DNA of 64,000 bases from Pyrus communis (lineage: Eukaryota; Streptophyta; Magnoliopsida; Rosales; Rosaceae): contig NC_084807.1 in the NCBI RefSeq assembly GCF_963583255.1, forward strand, positions 15,523,072-15,587,071, written 5' to 3'. Below the pieces are notes generated by a model that ran no database searches, was not told the origin of the DNA, and saw only the letters and a program-made list of their open reading frames with translations. Shown in pieces: positions 49,083-58,921 of this stretch (its first letter is position 1; each line of letters opens with the position of its first letter). Position numbers and translations under genes: made by a program.

Positions 49083-51165
49083 TGATGCGAAAATTAACTT
49101 AACACACAAATTAAACCCTCTTTTGACAATTGTAGTATATAAGTAAGTAGGAATCGTTCTTAAACCGGGGATTAGGAGGGATTGCTAAACACTTTAAACT
49201 GACTCAAATAAATAAAACTAAACTTTAAAACACTTAACTCAACTTAAAAGACTCAAAACAAGTTCACAAGACTCAAAATAAGCTAAAAACACTCAAAACT
49301 GCCTAAAACACACAAACTGGGCAGATTTGACTCTAAACACAAAATTGGACGAATTTTGGTTTTAACTTGACTCAAAACTCTTGAAAACACAATCTAAAAC
49401 ATATTCTAACTAGTTAGACACTCTAAAATAAATGGGGATTTGGTTTTGGACGAAAATAAAACAAACAAAGCAAGAAATTAAACAAGGCAGATTTGCACGA
49501 AATTGGTGGAAGTAAGTGGCTGCTAGGCTAGCTAGGAGGTCTTTCTCCACACATGACATACTTGCATACAAAACAATCTCCAGTTGCTTATTCAATGAAT
49601 CATGAACCTCAACACCCCAAGTTAATTACGTATGCTTAAATTAACTCTCATATTTTCCTTAGGTCATTGAATTGAATGGAATTAGCGCATTGCAATCAAA
49701 TTATTCCTCAAAAGTTCTCTACATGAAAGCGCATAAAAGAGAAAAAATCAAAGATCATTAATTTCTATGAAAATCATAAGTGTTGACGAGGCACTCATAA
49801 CTATGAAAGCGCATGATACTTATGCCAAGAATTTACTTAACATGATTGTGACTAACAACCTTTACTACTAATGAATATAAGTTCCCAACGATTAGGTGAA
49901 GTTTCCTTATATCCTAGCATCAGATTTATGCATGCAAATTAAGTGTGCACTCTCAATCCATATACATAAACAAGTTTTAATTCAAATAGATAAGTAAATT
50001 GAATTCATAATTCATGAAATCTCAACTGGAAGTAATCAAATCGTAATGCAAATATAGCCATGGTTTCGAAATTCCCCCTAGCTAAGAGGGGATTAGTTCC
50101 TCATACTCACAAAACAAAGATTATTGAATTTAAACATTGAAATCACAAGAAAGATTACACCTAAAACGTTCCAGCAACTCCAACATGCATGTCTAGGGCT
50201 CTCCTCCTTCTTCCTTGCTGCAGCACAAGATGTGGTTGGTGTGTTCTTGTTTAGGATGATGAATAATGACTGATTATGGTGGTAGAGTGCGGCAGGTTGT
50301 GTATGGAAGTGTATGGAGTGAATGAATGAAGGAGAATAGAGGCTAGGGCTTGCTGCAAGGAGTTTCTGAATAGCATAAGGGGGTGATCCGAATTTGTGGC
50401 TGAAAATATGTTTATATAGTCCTAGGGTTAATTAGATTAGGGTTACACTTAGCAGATTTATTGGATTAGAGCCCTAGGTTCGGCAATAAGTGATTAAATC
50501 CACCTAGGAGGGGGTTTGGCCCAATTAATTTCATAAAAGGATTTGTGTAACCCAAATCCACAAGGAATGAGGCCCTAAAAATCAGTTGCCAAAAGGGATA
50601 GGGCCTAGAGAGGTGCGGCACATATTGGAGGGAAATAGGGGATGGCTTGCAAGGTAAGGCAAGGCCTTCTAGAAGGGAATAGGCGCCACCTTTGTAGGGT
50701 TTCTAGAAATAATGTGCTTTGTGGCTGATTTGGGACTTCTAGAAGAGAATGCTTCTAGAAATAGGTTCTAAAAATATCTATTTAGGTCCCCTTGCAACTA
50801 GGATTAAGGCATGATAAGGTTAGTATAGGATAAGATAAGATAAGGTTTTGGATAATGTTGGATAAGGTTTTGGATAATGTTTTCTCTTTTGAGCTAATTC
50901 CTTATCCACTTTGTCTTGAGTTTAGTTCCTTCATCTTCTCATCAGATTTCTAGCCTTTTGAACTCCAAATTCGTCCATCCATGTTGGCCCATATACAAGC
51001 TATCCACTTAGTGCCCAAAACTGCTCCAAAATGCACTTTCTTGGTACTTTAACCCTTTGGACCTACAAACACACGAAAATGAGTTGAAACACTACATTAA
51101 CTAAGAAATAATAACACAAATGCACAAGAATAAGCTAGCTAAGTCGCCTAAATATGCTCCTATCA
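49083..51165 (-). mobile_element. Second LARD-related solo LTR
   Basis: Plus strand runs TGATGCGAAAATTAAC to ATATGCTCCTATCA. The exact duplication gtggt lies at 49078-49082 and 51166-51170. The 2083-bp LTR is related to but diverged from the other LARD LTRs. A TATA-like box (minus ACTATATAAAC) is near plus 50410. It inserted in the gypsy LTR only 5 bp from the copia site. Confidence 0.93.
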
Positions 51166-51627
51166 GTGGTGGTGATGGTGTGGTCGTGGTGGTTGTTGTC
51201 TGTATGTATGTGTGTATGTGATCGCGCTCACCGGAGAGAAGAAGAGAGTAGAGACGAGAGAGAGAAAGAGGAAGAGTTCTAGAGAGAGAGATGTCACGGG
51301 AGTAGGGAGAAAAGGGCACCAGAAATGGGGGAAGACATGCCACATGTTAGCCATGTAGAGGCCCAAAGTGCAGAAAAATCTCTACTTGTGAAATTGCCAA
51401 ATTACCCTTGTCGTTCAAAAATCGTAGAAGTTTCGTTTTAGCTCCAAATTCGATTCCGATCGTGCCTACATGTTCGTATTGACGAGAGCTACAAAAATAA
51501 ATTAAACGAAAATTTTTAACAAGTCAACAGACAAAAGTCAACGAAAGTCAACCTTTCCATTATTAGGGGTATTTCTGTAATTTTAACTAATAAAAATGTA
51601 ATTATCGAAATGGGTCGTTACACCTCG

Positions 51628-51725
51628 CAAGTGTTTAGTTCAAATTCATCTTTAGCGAGAATCGAATCTAATACCTCTCACTTACAAATAAAGAGATTAA
51701 ACTATAGTACTAAACGACAATTAGT
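51628..51725 (-). mobile_element. SINE-like fragment, other half at about 22960-22982
   Basis: The minus strand contains a B-box-like stretch (AGATTCGATTCTCGC) and a block GATGAATTTGAACTAAACAC. Joined across the gypsy LTR to 22982-22960 this continues as GCTTACCACACTCCCCC, matching GCTTAACCAAACTCCCCC in the SINE at 16435-16605. It is therefore the bottom layer of the nest. Confidence 0.65.
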
Positions 51726-52529
51726 AGACATTTTAATTACAAGAAAAGTCGCAAGTGGTGTATTGTTTTAGCAGTTACGGGTTTCCTCTTCAACTCATTG
51801 TATATTGGGTCAAACCCTCCCACTCTCATTAGTATAGATTAGCGATATCATGTTTTTTTTTTTTTTTTTTTGGAAGACTCAGCGATATCAGTTTTACTAA
51901 AAAGAAAATTACAAGAAAATCCATTTTGGAAGATGGTACTATTTATTAGGGTCTCATGTTAATTTGATATGAACACACAACTCCTGACATGGGATTTTTT
52001 TTTCTTTCTCCATCACAATCTGGAATGATTAAAATGTGAAGAATTGTGGATCAAAACTTACACGATTTTTGCCTAATCGATAATCTTATTTGTCATGACT
52101 CATGAGTCATGGCAGAGTCGCAGACTAACCGGCTCGAAATAATTACTAATAAAAGAAAATAAAAATACAAATCCCTGTAAAATGCCAATTCATACTCCCA
52201 CAATGGTGCCAGAATCCAATGTATACAAAGCCTATAATCCATTTACTATTATTTCCGCAACAAAATTGCAACACAATCTGACATAGAGCTAAGGGCAGGT
52301 GATAGAACAAAATGATTTCGCCTATAAATTCTTCGACGTTGGAATCTTCAATGAAGTAAATTACATTAATGTCCAATACATGACAGTTCTTATGATCTAG
52401 ATTCTAGGACGACGTAAAAGAACTCATCAAATAAACCAAGCAACCTGGAAACATCTATCGGCATAGCCTAAACTGGGGAGGGAGTATGCCATCTGATGCT
52501 AAACTAGGAGGGTGGTAAACATGGGAGTA
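51726..52529. other. GET3 3' flank, no gene seen
   Basis: Includes a T-run at about 51853-51872 and the probable GET3 3' UTR next to the stop codon. The AT-rich remainder shows no repeat or frame I can assign. Confidence 0.55.
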
Positions 52530-55500
52530 TTAAACCTTTTGTTTTCCTTTCCTCAGTCTTTCTAGTTCTGTTTCGGCGTCTTTCAACTGCTGCCTTAGAG
52601 TGAGCACCCTTTGCTCCAACTCTTCCACTGTGCCTTTGCTGGTGGAAGGTTGGTATGGTGTCAGAAAATGACACGAAAACGCTTTTAGAGCATCTACTCC
52701 TGTAACCTACAAAAGTAATCAAAGGGATGATGAATAATAAGTCAATGATTGTAATTGTGCTTATACAATGACAAATGTCAGATTACGAATACTCATGGTG
52801 CAAATGTTCATGCAAATTCTAAAGCTAATAAGCCTTAGAGAAAGAAGCCTTGACAATAGGTGAATTTAGTTACCACATACAGTACCAAATTGGAATCAAA
52901 TCGAAGAACAAAGAGGCCTCAGATATTTTACGGATAGAAATCATCAGATGGTGGTCTCACAAAACCCATCAAGAATATCTCCCACACTATACATTGTGGA
53001 ATGAAAAAAAGGAGTCTTAATAAATTAATCAACCGACCGAAGAAATATCAAAGCACTGGGATATTCGGTGTGAAATCACATTCCTTTTTCTCAGATAACC
53101 GAATATTCTACCAAAAAAATTATAAGAATATTTGAATAAATATAACTAAACAAAAATATTAAGTACAGACATTATTTGTGAAAGGAAAAAATAGAAATCA
53201 GAATAAGGGTTAATCCTAAAAAGAATGGCCCCGCCCCCCGGGGTGGGGGTGTGGTGGTGGTGGTTGTTTGTTTGTTTGAATCAAATACCATCATCTATAG
53301 CCCTCTTTCCAACTACATTGGGTTCCACATTTACAAAAATAACAATCCATCAAATGGAAAGTACCGGGAAGCATGTTGCAGAAGTTTACAGATCACCAAC
53401 CCTCTTTTCTTTCCAGAACAAGTCTAAGTTTCATAAATTATGGCACTCTATGGTCTTACCTCTTCCGGCAGCAATGGCAGCTTGGTGATGTTAAAGTCAT
53501 CATACAACATGTAGAACTGATCTAGGTACTTTTGTTGCATTCGCATTCTTGCTTTGAGTAGAGTAGATTCTGTGCCTAGAAAAACAAAATTACCCAAAAG
53601 ATGATTAAACTTAAGCTCAGAGCACGTAAAAGAAATTAATGTACACGGACACAGTAGGCATACCTTCTTCATCGTAAAGTACTTGGTTAATGATGATATT
53701 GTGTGTATCTATCTCGAATTTGGTGAGTTCCTGCACCAGTCTCTCTGTTTCATAGAGAGAGAGGAACTCTGGGATGCAAACGCAGACAAAGGTTGTCAAG
53801 TCCTGCCAAAAGTGAGATTGAATGCATCCATAAATGCCTATATATTTGGAAATTTAATTTGGAGGCAAAAGTGTGATGAAGTTTGGAACGCAACTTTAGA
53901 TTTTGAAAAGAACTTAAAATTCCTTCTCCTTTCAAAACTGACTCATCAAAGCATCTCTACTCACGATATTGAAGGAAACAAAAGGTTTCAGCTTCTATCT
54001 AACCACGTCTAAAAGTACTCTCTTCTTTAGGGGTGAGGATTGGAGATTAGGAAGTACCAAAGAGTGACCGCCTTCGCTACCTAAGATCTATCTTGCAAAA
54101 GACAGAAAGTTGGATGGAGACCTCAACCATAGAATGCAAGCTGGATGGATGAAGTGGAAGAGTGCATCGGGTGTGTTGTGCGACCGTCATATGCCACTAA
54201 AGCTCAAGGGCAAATTTTATAGGACGGCTACGAGGCCAGCAATGCTTTATGGTACGGAATGTTGGGCGGTGAAGCTTCAACACGTACATAAAATGAGTGT
54301 AGCGGAGATGAGAATGCTTTGTTGGATCTGTGGGCATACGAGAAAGGATAAGATATGAGGATATTCGAGGTAAAGTAGGGAGTAGCCAAAATTGATGGAA
54401 CGATGAGAGAAAATCGGTTACATTGGTTTGGACATGTGAAACGAAAGCCAATTGACGCTCTAGTTAGAAGATGCGATTACGAGACAGACGTTCAGAGCCA
54501 AAGGGGTAGAGGAAGACCTAGGAAGACTTTGGAAGAGACTCTAAGAAAAGACTTGGAGTATTTGGATCTAACAGAAGACGTGGCACAGAATCGAGCGCAA
54601 TGACATTCTAGAATTCATACAGCCGACACCACTTAGTGGGAAAAGGCTTTGTTGTTGTTGTTGTAGGGAACCAAAACCTAACCAAGGAAAAAAGTTTATT
54701 TTTCTTTCAATAATTATTTACCCCTTTTACCTTTACTTTAATGTATTACAGATCCGAAACATATATGTATCCAAAATCAATGATACAGTCAACAAAAAAA
54801 AAAGGGAAAATGAATGAGCAGACTTACTGGATCCTTGAATTGCTGATTAACTTGTTCAATCACATCTTTCATGCCCTCCAGCTTTCCCAGAATTGCATCC
54901 TCTCCAAATTCGTCACCAACACCAAAGAGGCTTGTCATCTGTCTCAATCAATTTTGAAACACTTAATACCATCAATGTAGAAACAGTTGTACCTGACCAA
55001 TTACAAGCCTACAAAACTCGGACAATAGGAATTGTGAAAAAGTGAAAAGTCCACTCGTGTCTTAAACCATATATATTTGAATGCAAGGAAAGATATGACT
55101 GACAAGAGGGTTCAACGGTATATACCTGAGTCATTAAACCGCCAAATTTATTTTTCAAAGACATCACTTTCGCCAGACCTTTCTCCATGGTTGATGGAAA
55201 CTGCAACAGTCGAAGCGTATGGCCAGTTGGTGCAGTATCAAATACTATAACCGAATAATCCATTGTTTGGACCAGTCTGCAGGGACATAATTTCCACAAA
55301 TGATTTAGCAGATTGATTACTAACGCAAAATTAAAATAAGTAGCACATGCAAGGAAATCTACCAAGATAGTAAACAGCAAGCAAGTATTGGGTTTAAAAG
55401 AAACAAACATAAGGGATCACGAATCTCACTTTAGCATCTCTGCAAAGCTCATGGCCTCATCAATTCCAGGAATGGCATTTGCTAGATCAGAAAACAAATT

Positions 55501-56228
55501 ATCCATTCCATCGCTTCCGCTCATGTCTTCGTGCTCAACGGTAGGATCCACTTCCTACGTAGGATCAAAACCAAACAATGAGACTGGCATAAATTGCAAA
55601 CTACACACAGACAATTGCATGCACAAAGAGGTCAAATTCAGAAACATTCATTAGACCATTGCATGCACAAAGAGGTCAAATTCAGAAACATTCATTAGAC
55701 CAGGCAATGAATAATTGGCTCTAATTTCAGAAAACAAGATCAATGCCTCAACAAATTGTTCAGAGAACTGAAACTAACTCAAAATCTATGAACTGAGAAT
55801 CCCGAATTTGCTCAAATAACAGCAAATTCTAAGAATCCAGCAACCGGGTATCTCTCAAATTCATCAAAAACCCAAAATTCCACCCAAAAATAATTCCCAA
55901 AATCCAAAATTTACTGAAAGAAGAAATAATTAACCAGTATAAATAAATTGTGAATCGAAGAGCTTACCATGGCATAGAGATTGGTGAACCCATTAACCAA
56001 AGTTGGAGTCTTGGTGAACTTCTGCTGAAAAGCATCGCTGAGATTGTGAGCGGGGTCGGTGGAGATGATCAAAACGGAGGATCTGACTCGGGAGAGAAGG
56101 ATCGAGAGGATCGAGCTGCATGTCGTTTTGCCCACACCACCTTTGCCACCAACAAAGACCCACTTGAGGCTCTGTTGCTCCAGTACGTTCTGTATAGTCC
56201 CCTCTAGTAAATCTGACGCTGCCGCCAT
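52530..56228 (-). CDS. GET3A: GET3/ASNA1 ATPase, tail-anchored protein targeting factor (cytosolic type)
   Basis: Seven exons on the minus strand: 55968-56228, 55430-55554, 55126-55276, 54828-54938, 53664-53802, 53460-53575 and 52530-52706. All junctions are GT-AG with matching phases, giving 359 residues; Arabidopsis GET3a is about 353. The deviant P-loop GKGGVGKT is at 28-35, switch I ([10 protein letters not shown]) at 58-67 and switch II (DTAPTGHT) at 142-149. Conserved blocks [16 protein letters not shown] and KLPLLPEE follow. The homodimer binds C-terminal membrane anchors and hands them to ER receptors. No transit peptide precedes the ATPase domain, so the cytosolic paralogue is most likely. 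The zinc CxxC of animal and yeast GET3 is replaced by STLL at 266-269. A C-terminal tail (about 327-354) looks like a coiled coil. Intron 4 holds an LINE fragment. Confidence 0.97.
54030..54665 (+). pseudogene. RTE-type LINE 3' end in GET3 intron 4, antisense to GET3
   Basis: Frames 54110-54358 and 54403-54603 read [55 protein letters not shown] and [20 protein letters not shown]. This order is typical of the C-terminal end of plant RTE-clade LINE polyproteins. A stop and a frameshift separate the two frames. The copy ends in a (TTG)n tail at about 54648-54664, the usual RTE 3' end. It is 5' truncated. Confidence 0.88.
55614..55701. repeat. Perfect 44-bp tandem duplication in GET3 intron 1
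   Basis: ATTGCATGCACAAAGAGGTC and the next 24 bases are repeated once, directly adjacent (55614-55657 and 55658-55701). Confidence 0.92.
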
Positions 56229-56401
56229 TTACTCACAGACCACCGTTTACTCTCTCTCAAGAGTAAGCACTTGAACCCAGAAATCTAGAGAGAGAAGGAA
56301 ACAGTTGGAAGGAGACTGAGTAAATCGAACCCGGGGACGTTATTATTTCGGGTGGGGTTGAGCCCACGCTCTTTCAAAGGTGATTGTTGTTGTGGTGAGA
56401 G

Positions 56402-56867
56402 CAAGGTTCAAAAACATGTTAGTTGGATTGCGGATTGGAGCCTAGTGCTTGGGTAATTAGATGGATTAATCGAATTTAAATAAATTTATTACAAATAAGT
56501 ATTTGTTTATATTTAAAAAATATATGCATAATTACATTGAAAAACATAAATTATAAAATAGAATGATATATATATTATAAAGTAGTATAACCTATTAAAG
56601 CATGAGAACAAGTATATAATGTGTGCTCATCTAAGTATTCAACAAATCTCTTACAATTTATTAAAAGAAATAAAATGAAAAATAAAAGTTATCTATTTTT
56701 TGTCTAAGTAAGAGCCGCAAGGTGGGTTTAGGCGGCCTTGGCGAGCACCTAAACAGGTTTAAACGTCATTTCTTGAATTTCAAATGCCTAACGATTAATC
56801 GGGACGGTGGTTAAATGCCTAGCTCCTAGACGCCTAGGCGGTGCTAGACAGGGATTTTAGAAAAGTG
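56402..56867 (-). mobile_element. Non-autonomous hAT-type element (GCCTAGGCG family), copy A
   Basis: Ends CAAGGTTCAAAAA and, inverted, CACTTTTCTAAAATCCC match copy B in reverse orientation. The flanking octamers ggtgagag (56394-56401) and gctgagag (56868-56875) differ by one base. The subterminal region has CGCCTAGGCGG-type motifs. It lies about 170 bp upstream of the GET3 start. Confidence 0.82.
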
Positions 56868-56875
56868 GCTGAGAG

Positions 56876-57437
56876 TGAGATGGCAGCCAAAAACCTGCAT
56901 AACAGAATGATCCGGTCCTATGTAGCCGAATCGTCTTTTTATTTTTTTTTATTTTTTTTATATGATAATTTTTAGAACCCCTTGTAGAATTTAAAACAGT
57001 TACTCAAGATTTTGGAGGAAGTCCCTCTCAAAATATAAACAATAGGATAAATATATTAAAATTCATCTAAACTACAGTAAGCATGATTCGAAATGCAAAG
57101 AGTAAAAAATAAATTGAGAGTGAAAAACTTTGAGGGTCACAATTTCGCTTTTCAAACTTGCACGATTAAACTTTTTGAGGATTCTTTCTTTCTTATGACT
57201 TAAGTCATCTTCTAAGAAAAAACAAACTGTTAATTAATTGGCAAATGCCCAATCAAAGAAAGGTTTATATTAATTTAGGCATGTAAAATCTGCTGTATAA
57301 TTATATTAAGCTGCTATAACATTTTGGGAACTTGGAAAACGTATTACAGAAGATTCAAGTCTTCATTTTTCATTTGAAGGCCACCAATAAACAAGCATTA
57401 TTGGCATTGATTTATCCTCGGAAAGTCAAGTTTCATT
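56876..57437. other. AT-rich spacer between two hAT elements
   Basis: Contains a T-rich run near 56937-56960. I see nothing else to annotate. Confidence 0.5.
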
Positions 57438-57445
57438 GTACAAAG

Positions 57446-57949
57446 CACTGTTCTAAAAATCTCTGCCTAGCGTCGCCTAGGCGCTAGGCGGCTAGCCACT
57501 GCCCCGATTAATCCCTAGGCATTTTAAAATTAAAAAAAGGTGCCTAAACCTGCTAAGGCACTCGCCTAGACCGCCCAGGCACCTACCTAGCCCTCCCAGA
57601 CCCGCCTAGATTGCGACTCACTTAGACAAAAAATAGATAACTTTCATTTTGCATTTTATTTTTTCAAATAAATTGTAAGAAACTTGTTGAGTACTTAACT
57701 GAACACACATTATATGCTTGTTTCTCATGTTATCATTATGTTCAAATACTTCATAATATATATCATTCTATTTTGTAGTCTATGATAAAATTATATATTT
57801 TTAAGTATAACAGATACTTATTTACACAAAATATAATAAATTACTTAAATCCAGTCCGCCTAGGCGTCCCATCTAGGCCCTGCCTAGCCACCTAGGCTTT
57901 AGGCCATAGACCGCCGCCCGACTAGTGCCTTGTGTCTTTTAGAACCATG
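57446..57949 (+). mobile_element. Non-autonomous hAT-type element (GCCTAGGCG family), copy B
   Basis: The terminal inverted repeats CACTGTTCTAAAA and TTTTAGAACCATG match at 11 of 13 positions. The exact 8-bp duplication gtacaaag flanks them (57438-57445, 57950-57957). Both subterminal regions are dense in GCCTAG/CTAGGC motifs. It is 504 bp with no transposase frame. Confidence 0.92.
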
Positions 57950-58079
57950 GTACAAAGAGAAGAGGGATGGAAATTAGTAGAGAGAGTTATAGGTAAAGTA
58001 GGTTGCAACAATGGAAGTGACACAGATGAAAAGTGTCATGTCTATTATAAAAAGAGGATTCGGCCAACATATAGGCCAA

Positions 58080-58330
58080 ATGTCTAAGAATCTAATCTTT
58101 TATTAAAGCAGATGTCTCCTGAAAGTTGGAAACCTCTAATCTTTTGACGACATGAATGATACTTAGCTACAGCTTTGGCAAAAACTGGGCAAACTCGGGA
58201 CCAATAGTCCTTGGAACCACAATAGTAACACATATCCCCTTTTATGGTGGCAGGTGTTTTTCCTTTATTGTTGAAGTTGGAGGCTTTAGGAGTGGGGTTG
58301 TCACACTTCAGGGCTTTGCTTCCTCCTTTG
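58080..58330 (-). pseudogene. Copia-like gag zinc-knuckle fragment
   Basis: The minus strand reads DMCYYCGSKDYWSRVC, the pattern of a CCHC zinc knuckle (C-x2-C-x4-H-x4-C) with the His position changed to Tyr, followed by FAKAVAKYHS. This resembles the CYRCGxxGHWSRxC gag family of some plant retroelements. The frame is short and ends in stops on both sides. Confidence 0.5.
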
Positions 58331-58561
58331 GATAGACCATAACTCTGTCGACGTTGGGCCTTCGACTTTAGGTTGGACCGTAGCCGTGCCTACCATGCGT
58401 AGAATGTTGTTTTGGGCATCCGTTTATGTTGGCATATGCTTTTTTAGGCACATTAGTCGAGCTATATCCCCAAAATTTTAAGTGGTGATTAAGAGTGGAT
58501 TATTTGTGGCCATTGTATTGGGATACATAAATTGCATAATAAAATGACATAAATTATAAAG

Positions 58562-58921
58562 TGTAAAATCCCGTTCCCGGATTTCACTATTTAAAATTAC
58601 GTATTTCGTATTCTTATTCGTAGTTCGATGCGTTTTTATATTTACGGCGTATAAATTTTTCGATAAGTGAAATGACGAAAACTCCCTTAATGACCTAAAC
58701 AGAATTTTCACGGATGTATTTAATCATTTCATGATTTTCCAGAGTTCTTTACATATTTGGATAGTACGTGTCAATACGAACACATGAGCACAAACGAATT
58801 GTAATTTGGTATTATAACGAAAGAGTTATAAACGACTGAAGTTGAGGTCAACAAAAAAAAAAGGTCCTTTAATTATTAATGTGGCTCTAGATTTGTTGGA
58901 GCAAGAACTGTTGGGATGAAG
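58562..58921 (+). mobile_element. Truncated gypsy-type LTR (5' part)
   Basis: Starts TGTAAAATCCCGTTCCCGG, like other gypsy LTR starts here, and is cut after 360 bp by the LTR at 58922. The remainder would lie beyond the window if the second element is an insertion. Confidence 0.6.

Larger units (their letters stand above)
22988..51622 (-). mobile_element. Ty3/gypsy-type solo LTR expanded to 28.6 kb by nested insertions
   Basis: Read on the minus strand the LTR begins TGTAACGACCC at 51622 and ends GGGTGTGTCA at 22988. The exact duplication cctcg flanks it (22983-22987 and 51623-51627). Its own sequence survives in pieces: 51622-51171, 49082-49078, 35842-35317, about 33625-33567 and 24046-22988, near 2.1 kb in all. 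The last piece carries hairpin repeats built on TCACCCGAAGGTGA. Insertions filling the gaps are listed separately. No internal retrotransposon region lies within it, so it is a solo LTR. Confidence 0.85.

Noticed and set aside
53225..53488. 87-codon frame on the plus strand
   Set aside because: It overlaps GET3 exon 6 and intron 6 on the opposite strand and begins in a GTGG-rich low-complexity stretch.
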